From: Symsagittifera roscoffensis
Taxonomy: Eukaryota; Xenacoelomorpha; Acoela; Convolutidae
Assembly: GCF_963678635.1 (NCBI RefSeq)
Contig: NC_087068.1
Location: forward strand, 7,037,907-7,101,906
Length of the DNA stretch: 64,000 nt
Reading direction: 5' to 3'
Shown here: piece after piece, positions 55,630 through 64,000 of the stretch
Layout: every line of letters starts with the position of its first letter
Numbering within the stretch: position 1 is the first letter of the stretch
Program-made: the position numbers and the translations under genes
The notes under the pieces: model-generated
The model's input: the letters and a program-made list of their open reading frames with translations, nothing else
Databases searched by the model: none
What the model was told of the DNA's origin: nothing

Positions 55630-57240
55630 TTTGAGAAATTGCGTGATTCAACATAGTTTCTATATTAAGCAATTTGGACGAATTATGAAAATGTAAGTTG
55701 GTGAATTTGAGCACTTAGGTTTGCCATTACGTTCGATCTGTTTGTTAAAAGAGTTTGAGCAACTTTAGCTCCCCGTTTAGTATCACATCCCTCCTGAAAA
55801 TCCCACATCCCAACCTGTTTTTGAAGTTTTTTGAACCTAGGCGATTTTCATTAGCAATTCTAAGCTGCTGAACTGTCAATTCTAATAATAGAATTTCACA
55901 CCGAACGACAACCAATCATTTAATCCGAGCTTATCCTGGTTTGATCCTGGTTTCTAATCAATTCTAGTCTTAGATTGAAACACGGAATGAGAGTCAACCG
56001 TTTCAATCCAAAAAGGTAAACAAAATCAATATCAGTAGGCTCGTAACTCAAAACCAATTCTGATTTGTTGATTATAATCATAGATTTTAAAACGGGATGA
56101 AAATGAACCATTTCAATCCAAGTTTATCCTGGGTTAACCCTGGTTTCTAATCAGTTTTAATCTTACGTTGATAAAAAGGTGGATAATCAACCGTTTGTTT
56201 CAAAGTAATTTGAGAAATTACATGACTCAAGTTTTTCTAGTATGCCATTTAAATGTTAAATAGATGATAATTTCAATAATATTGAGCAATATGGGTTTAA
56301 AAAAATTGAGCACTTCGAAGTTCAGTAACAATTCAAATTTGCTATTTTGCCAAATCGTAAATAAAGTTTTTTTACGGGATGACCAAAAAAAAAAACAGAT
56401 TCAAGCCAAACAAATCTTGATTTGATGCTCGTTTTTAATCAATTTTATTTTTGTAATTTTAATTTTAGGCTTTTTAAGCTTGAATTTCTACTTTTTTTAC
56501 AAGGGACGACAATCAACCAAATAGGTCCAAACTTATCCTGATTTCACATTAGTAGAATCTTGTCTAGAAAACATTCGAGAAATTACGTAACTCAACATAG
56601 TTTCTCTAATAATCAATTCAAATGAATTACTTAAATATAATTTTAGTAAAACTGAACTATTCAGGTTGTCAATGCCCTCTATCAAATTTTGAAAGAATGT
56701 GCAGCAATTTTAGCTCCATGTTTCGTACCCCATCCTGAGATGTGTTTTTTCCAATATTTTGAATGTAGGCGAAGTTCAATAGCAACTTTAAGCAGCTTAT
56801 TTATCAATTCCAATTTTTGATTATTACACGAGATGGCAATCAACAATTTTAATTTGTTCTTACCCTGTTTGGATCCTGGTTTCTAATCAATTCTAATCTT
56901 AAATTTTTACACGGGGTCAGAATCAAAGATTCTCTTCCGATGTTTTTCCATTTCAATCAACCATTTCAATCCAAGTTTCTCCTGGTTTCACAACACTAAG
57001 CTTTTGTTTCAAAATCATAGTAGTTTCAAAATCTTTTGTGAATCAACGTAGTTTCTTTATTCAGCAACCTAAAAGAAATCATAAAATATAAGTTTAGAAA
57101 AACTGAGCACTTAGGGTCATTACGCTCTATCAAGTTTCTAAAAAAGTATACAGCAATTAATGCTACTCGTTTAATACCATATCCCGCTAAAAAAAATCCC
57201 ATATCCCAATCTATCTTTTTTTTTGAATTTTTTTTCAGCT
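55630..57240 (+). repeat. Diverged sub-repeats inside the 5.15-kb unit (unit 1)
   Basis: The landmark GAGAAATTnCGTnACTCAACATAGTTTCT-type block occurs at about 55,630, 56,208, 56,574 and 57,035. Interspersed are blocks like CAACCATTTCAATCCAAGTT, TATCCTGGTTTGATCCTGGT and TTTCTAATCAATTCTAATCT. Spacing is irregular (350-580 bp), so the unit is itself built from older duplications. Confidence 0.75.
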
Positions 57241-58621
57241 TGTTTAATTATAGTTGATTACGGCAAATTAAAAAATTAAGAATGCTTGTATCAGCAAAAA
57301 GCCCTGAATGTATTTTATAAAAGTATTTCTTCTTCTTCGTCTTTTTCTTCTTTATCTTCTTCTTTAGAAAAGAAATAAAAGTTGCTTAAATAATTTTAGA
57401 GTTTAAAATTTTTTAAATCTAAATAGTAATTTTAGAAGTCAACTGTGCTTGGCTAATTTTTTAACATGATGGTTTAGAACAGATTGGGGGTTTAGTTTAG
57501 CTTGTTGTAAAAAATTTTACGATGCACATAGTTGCGAAAACATTTGAAATTAAATATCTAGAACAGAATGCTCCGATCAGTATCATGAAAAATTACAAAA
57601 AAAAATCAGAAAACATATCAAACAAAAATGAAAAAAAAAAAACGAAAGCATGAGAAAAAACATTCACAACAACTTAAATCAGGTCAAAAATTATCATCGT
57701 GACTGAAGTTACTTCACTAGCTTTTCATCATTTCACCCAGACAAAAACCAATGGAGAATCATAGCTTAGCGACAATTATAACGTGAATAAAAGTAAACAG
57801 AGTCAGAGGGTTTTTTTTCTTTCATAAAATAATCAGAAGTTCAAAAGTATCGTGGTAACCGAGGTTACAATCAGGATTCCCTTCATAACATATTCCAGTC
57901 AAACCCCTTGGAATACAGATGAAAGGAGGTTGAATGCGAAAGTTCCCAAAACTGGCATCATCTAAAATTCGGAAAAATATTCGATTATGTGTACACGTCA
58001 ATAACCGAGATAGTCTGGTACTGTGAAAGCTGCTACCGCGCTAAGAACAAGGAGAAGGATTCTCCACGAGTAAAATTGTTCCTCAGGTATGTGGATGATA
58101 TTGTTAGATCAGTCTGAGGTGAGCCGAGTTGTGGTTTATAAACTGTCATGTAGTGAATGCACTTTCACCTGTGTCGAACAAATTTTCGACATTTGACCAC
58201 TAGAAATGAGGAATAAAAGAAAACAGACTCACCGGTAGGCCTCAACTTTCAGCAATGCAGTCTTGAAGGAAATAGATCAGATCTTAATTGGGAAGTTATA
58301 GATAGATCAAACAACCAAACAAAACTGTTAACAATAGAGTCAATACAAATCAGGAAAGAGAAACCGGGCTTGAACACGCGCGATGAGTTTAGGAATAGAA
58401 AGTTAACACTGAATAACTAGTCCCAAAATATTTTTGTTTTTTTATTTAAAATTATAACTCAGAAACTTCCAGAGAAAAGAAATAAAAGTTGTGTAATTAA
58501 TTTTAGAGTTTAAAATTTTTAAAATCTAAATAGTAATTTTAGAAGTCTAATGGGGGCTAGGGAGTCTACTACCGCTACATCCCACAAGAGCAATAGAAAA
58601 CAATTTGTGCTTCATAAGAGC

Positions 58622-59257
58622 ATTCAGGCTTGAATGCCTGGAGAATAACCCTGGCAAAAACGGACATGACAACTATCTTCTATTTTGCATGTGAATTCAT
58701 GCTGTTTGCAGACTTTAGAGCCTAATAGACTTCCTATCAAAATTCTGAGTTGTTGCTTCAAGAATTTTAAATATAAATTTTTGCATGAGATGATGTTCCA
58801 AAATTGGGAGCCAAATCTATCTTGGAACGTGTTGACTTTTTTTACGTTCATCTTGAATTTTGTTTCGAAACTTGAAATCGAATCAGCATTTTTGATTTTC
58901 TTTTTTTAGTTGAGTTTTCCGGGCCCAATTAAATTTTTCCAAGTTCGAACTAACAATTAAGCGCCTCATAATAGGTTCGATCCGCAAGCTTCGAACCAAT
59001 AGTTTCACTTACCTCATTTTTCGCTGGTACTATTTTGGCTAAGAAAGCGGGTTAAGCTAGTAGAAAAGCTGAGGAATCACACAAGCCTCTTTTGGATGCC
59101 GGGAGAACTGCTTGTGAAAACTGACTATCATCCAGTTTCACATTAGTGACCTTGCATACTGAGGTTCTTAGTGTTTGTCATAGCTGTCCACAAAATCAGT
59201 TTGTGAAAAGCAATGGCTCGTACGCAAGAAATATAGGAGTTTTGGCATGCTAATTCA
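58622..59257 (-). pseudogene. Retroelement C-terminal fragment (unit 2)
   Basis: Copy of 53,470-54,105 with the same frame breaks; one Ser-to-Leu change in the QQLRI block. Confidence 0.75.
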
Positions 59258-62200
59258 CTTTTTTAGGAGGAAAAAATTTTCAAGCTCCATAAAACTTTTG
59301 GTGTGTGCTCAATCTCAGGCCGTAAGTTTGTTCTGATTTCAAGGATCCGGAGTACTACTTTGTAGTCGTCGGCTAAATTTCCATCATCTTAAAAATCAGA
59401 TGTTAATTTTTGACTCTAGCTGTTTGACTATTGTCTGGATTGATTCCGCAAAAAAAGAAGGGCTTCAGGATCACCTAGTTTAGTTCCATTTTCAGACATT
59501 ATGAGAGAGTTTCCACAAAAAATTTGGAAAATAAACCGACCAGATTGAGAAACCTAACGCCTGCAAAAAATGAACAGGAGTTGAAAGATACTCAAGAAGA
59601 TTCACCTGATTTGAGGCTACATATCTATCTGATAATTAACTAACTGCGTATTTGTTCTTTCTGATGGTTTGTTGGTTACATGGGCTCAAATTTTTATAGA
59701 GTTACTAAGAAAAATCTACGGCCAACGGCATTCTAAACTTCAAGAATTGTTGGTTGGAAAAACATAATTGATTAATTTTCTGTAGATATCGGTTTTGACC
59801 TGCCGCGTCGGACGTCGACGTTCCGGGGTTGCAAGCAGAGCCTGGGCTTCATCTGCTAGGGGCTAGGGATTCAAAAACCGTTTCACCCCACAGGATCTGC
59901 CTACGAACAGCACATGGGACAAGTGGTTAACCTTCTCGTCGCTTTTGACCTATTCTGTGGAAGTGACGGAACGAATATGTGAAGATGTTAAAATTTGATT
60001 TTTGAAGGCATCTTCCCTGTCCCTGCACTTCTCAGACTAGATGGGCCATGCCATCCATCTTTGTTACGTCTTTTCCGCAAACGCGTCTGGTTTTTTTTTT
60101 TTAAATTAAACACAGGAAAAATTCAATAGCTGTTCTCAGCTGCTTATTTGGTAATTCTAATCCCAGATATTTACACTAGAGGACAACCAATTTTTTCAAT
60201 TTGAACTTATCCCTCATAAAGCAAGTGTCACAACCACTGACATTTCTTCTGTTTTAGAGCCACTTTACCTCCACATGACAGACCAAAAGCGACCACACGG
60301 TTAGATGCTTGTCCCATGGGCTGTTTCTAGCCAGCTCCTGTAGGATGCAAACTGACGTGACCCCGTAGCTCCTAGTAGATTAAGCTCAAGCTCGGTTTGC
60401 AACAACAAAACGCCGTTGTGGAAGATCGCAAAACTAAGAGTTACAGAGGTTTAATTGTTCATGGATAATTTTTTTCGACCCTAATTGTTTGAAGTTTTGA
60501 GTGCCACCGAACCTGGAAGTAAGCTCTGTAACCATTTCAATCAACTAATTCGCTCCAATTTGGCAAAATAAAATTTTTGATTTAGAATTGACAAATCAGC
60601 AGCTTAAAGTGCTATTGAATAAATTTACATCATATTGAATAGCAATACTAAGCTGCTAATTTGTCAATTTTAATTTTAAAATTTTGCACGGGTCAACAAA
60701 CCATCGAGAATATCCGGGTTTCTTATGGTTAAGATTTTTTCAATCCGTAGTTTTTGATCAGTAGTCTCGTTTTTCAAACTCATTTGAGAAATTGCGTGAT
60801 TCAACATAGTTTCTATATTAAGCAATTTGGACGAATTATGAAAATGTAAGTTGGTGAATTTGAGCACTTAGGTTTGCCATTACGTTCGATCTGTTTGTTA
60901 AAAGAGTTTGAGCAACTTTAGCTCCCCGTTTAGTATCACATCCCTCCTGAAAATCCCACATCCCAACCTGTTTTTGAAGTTTTTTGAACCTAGGCGATTT
61001 TCATTAGCAATTCTAAGCTGCTGAACTGTCAATTCTAATAATAGAATTTCACACCGAACGACAACCAATCATTTAATCCGAGCTTATCCTGGTTTGATCC
61101 TGGTTTCTAATCAATTCTAGTCTTAGATTGAAACACGGAATGAGAGTCAACCGTTTCAATCCAAAAAGGTAAACAAAATCAATATCAGTAGGCTCGTAAC
61201 TCAAAACCAATTCTGATTTGTTGATTATAATCATAGATTTTAAAACGGGATGAAAATGAACCATTTCAATCCAAGTTTATCCTGGGTTAACCCTGGTTTC
61301 TAATCAGTTTTAATCTTACGTTGATAAAAAGGTGGATAATCAACCGTTTGTTTCAAAGTAATTTGAGAAATTACATGACTCAAGTTTTTCTAGTATGCCA
61401 TTTAAATGTTAAATAGATGATAATTTCAATAATATTGAGCAATATGGGTTTAAAAAAATTGAGCACTTCGAAGTTCAGTAACAATTCAAATTTGCTATTT
61501 TGCCAAATCGTAAATAAAGTTTTTTTACGGGATGACCAAAAAAAAACAGATTCAAGCCAAACAAATCTTGATTTGATGCTCGTTTTTAATCAATTTTATT
61601 TTTGTAATTTTAATTTTAGGCTTTTTAAGCTTGAATTTCTACTTTTTTTACAAGGGACGACAATCAACCAAATAGGTCCAAACTTATCCTGATTTCACAT
61701 TAGTAGAATCTTGTCTAGAAAACATTCGAGAAATTACGTAACTCAACATAGTTTCTCTAATAATCAATTCAAATGAATTACTTAAATATAATTTTAGTAA
61801 AACTGAACTATTCAGGTTGTCAATGCCCTCTATCAAATTTTGAAAGAATGTGCAGCAATTTTAGCTCCATGTTTCGTACCCCATCCTGAGATGTGTTTTT
61901 TCCAATATTTTGAATGTAGGCGAAGTTCAATAGCAACTTTAAGCAGCTTATTTATCAATTCCAATTTTTGATTATTACACGAGATGGCAATCAACAATTT
62001 TAATTTGTTCTTACCCTGTTTGGATCCTGGTTTCTAATCAATTCTAATCTTAAATTTTTACACGGGGTCAGAATCAAAGATTCTCTTCCGATGTTTTTCC
62101 ATTTCAATCAACCATTTCAATCCAAGTTTATCCTGGTTTCACAACACTAAGCTTTTGTTTCAAAATCATAGTAGTTTCAAAATCTTTTGTGAATCAACGT

Positions 62201-63770
62201 AGTTTCTTTATTCAGCAACCTAAAAGAAATCATAAAATATAAGTTTAGAAAAACTGAGCACTTAGGGTCATTACGCTCTATCAAGTTTCTAAAAAAGTAT
62301 ACAGCAATTAATGCTACTCGTTTAATACCATATCCCGCTAAAAAAATCCCATATCCCAATCTATCTTTTTTTTTGAATTTTTTTTCAGCTTGTTTAATTA
62401 TAGTTGATTACGGCAAATTAAAAAATTAAGAATGCTTGCATCAGCAAAAAGCCCTGAATGTATTTTATAAAAGTATTTCTTCTTCTTCGTCTTTTTCTTC
62501 TTTATCTTCTTCTTTAGAAAAGAAATAAAAGTTGCTTAAATAATTTTAGAGTTTAAAATTTTTTAAATCTAAATAGTAATTTTAGAAGTCAACCGTGCTT
62601 GGCTAATTTTTTAACATGATGGTTTAGAACAGATTGGGGGTTTAGTTTAGCTTGTTGTAAAAAATTTTACGATGCACATAGTTGCGAAAACATTTGAAAT
62701 TAAATATCTAGAACAGAATGCTCCGATCAGTATCATGAAAAATTACAAAAAAAAATCAGAAAACATATCAAACAAAAATGAAAAAAAAAAACGAAAGCAT
62801 GAGAAAAAACATTCACAACAACTTAAATCAGGTCAAAAATTATCATCGTGACTGAAGTTACTTCACTAGCTTTTCATCATTTCACCCAGACAAAAACCAA
62901 TGGAGAATCATAGCTTAGCGACAATTATAACGTGAATAAAAGTAAACAGAGTCAGAGGGTTTTTTTTCTTTCATAAAATAATCAGAAGTTCAAAAGTATC
63001 GTGGTAACCGAGGTTACAATCAGGATTCCCTTCATAACATATTCCAGTCAAACCCCTTGGAATACAGATGAAAGGAGGTTGAATGCGAAAGTTCCCAAAA
63101 CTGGCATCATCTAAAATTCGGAAAAATATTCGATTATGTGTACACGTCAATAACCGAGATAGTCTGGTACTGTGAAAGCTGCTACCGCGCTAAGAACAAG
63201 GAGAAGGATTCTCCACGAGTAAAATTGTTCCTCAGGTATGTGGATGATATTGTTAGATCAGTCTGAGGTGAGCCGAGTTGTGGTTTATAAACTGTCATGT
63301 AGTGAATGCACTTTCACCTGTGTCGAACAAATTTTCGACATTTGACTACTAGAAATGAGGAATAAAAGAAAACAGACTCACCGGTAGGCCTCAACTTTCA
63401 GCAATGCAGTCTTGAAGGAAATAGATCAGATCTTAATTGGGAAGTTATAGATAGATCAAACAACCAAACAAAACTGTTAACAATAGAGTCAATACAAATC
63501 AGGAAAGAGAAACCGGGCTTGAACACGCGCGATGAGTTTAGGAATAGAAAGTTAACACTGAATAACTAGTCCCAAAATATTTTTGTTTTTTTATTTAAAA
63601 TTATAACTCAGAAACTTCCAGAGAAAAGAAATAAAAGTTGTGTAATTAATTTTAGAGTTTAAAATTTTTAAAATCTAAATAGTAATTTTAGAAGTCTAAT
63701 GGGGGCTAGGGAGTCTACTACCGCTACATCCCACAAGAGCAATAGAAAACAATTTGTGCTTCATAAGAGC

Positions 63771-64000
63771 ATTCAGGCTTGAATGCCTGGAGAATAACCC
63801 TGGCAAAAACGGACATGACAACTATCTTCTATTTTGCATGTGAATTCATGCTGTTTGCAGACTTTAGAGCCTAATAGACTTCCTATCAAAATTCTGAGTT
63901 GTTGCTTCAAGAATTTTAAATATAGATTTTTGCATGAGATGATGTTCCAAAATTGGGAGCCAAATCTATCTTGGAACGTGTTGACTTTTTTTACGTTCAT
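63771..64000 (-). pseudogene. Retroelement C-terminal fragment (unit 3, cut by window end)
   Basis: Only the FGSQFWNIISCKNL...LRILIGSLLGS part is in the window. Confidence 0.75.

Larger units (their letters stand above)
52159..64000. repeat. Tandem array of a 5,150-bp unit, open at the window edge
   Basis: Units 52,159-57,308, 57,309-62,458 and 62,459-64,000 (incomplete). Copies differ by scattered substitutions and small indels, under about 1% by eye. The left edge is sharp at TGTATTTT. Within the unit: a TTC-rich tract, two 75-bp direct repeats, retroelement fragments on both strands, a GC-richer stretch (unit 1: 54,640-54,840) and diverged sub-repeats in the last 2 kb. No intact gene is recognisable. 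Confidence 0.96.

Overview
AT-rich eukaryotic DNA with GT-AG introns, many dispersed repeats and animal-type retroelements (BEL/Pao, non-LTR LINEs, tRNA-derived SINE-like repeats). I read it as an invertebrate metazoan and cannot name the phylum. There is no sign of operons, rRNA or CRISPR.

The main content is a pair of tandem paralogous multi-exon genes on the minus strand, reconstructed here from paired exons. Gene B runs 43,856 to 21,603, and gene A runs 20,946 to 1,846, only 656 bp further on. Each has the same exons, called a, b, c, d, e, f and h. Every junction is GT-AG, and the phases agree in both genes (a|b phase 1, b|c 0, c|d 2, d|e 1, e|f 0, f|h 1). Joined, they stay open: about 878 aa for A and about 942 aa for B. 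I interpret the product as a degenerate RNase III-like protein: three divergent RNase III-like modules, each split by a phase-1 intron at the same place, an acidic linker, and two dsRNA-binding-like domains at the C-terminus. The layout and one linker motif recall Drosha, but the metal-binding acidic residues are mostly missing. A first exon at 272-489 may start a third gene that runs off the left edge.

Gene B carries a 4.6-kb tandem duplication (34,319-38,926 and 38,934-43,535) running from inside exon b to inside exon a. Its junction makes a new 237-nt chimeric exon (38,812-39,048) that is open and phase-symmetric.

The introns hold the rest. Gene A: three 51-bp repeats (3.2 kb), a 140-bp tandem array (9.05-10.36 kb), a dead BEL/Pao pol (12.4-15.4 kb) and many related repeats in one orientation. 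Gene B: a MITE-like inverted repeat (32.5 kb), SINE-like elements, a 165-bp-type degenerate array (26.5-27.4 kb) and LINE RT scraps in both duplicate units.

Upstream of gene B lie a decayed minus-strand LINE (about 44.45-49.73 kb) interrupted by about 1.77 kb of foreign sequence, then a second retroelement scrap (51.1-51.4 kb). The right end (52,159 to the window edge) is a tandem array of a nearly identical 5.15-kb unit, two full copies and part of a third, containing retroelement debris and diverged internal repeats.
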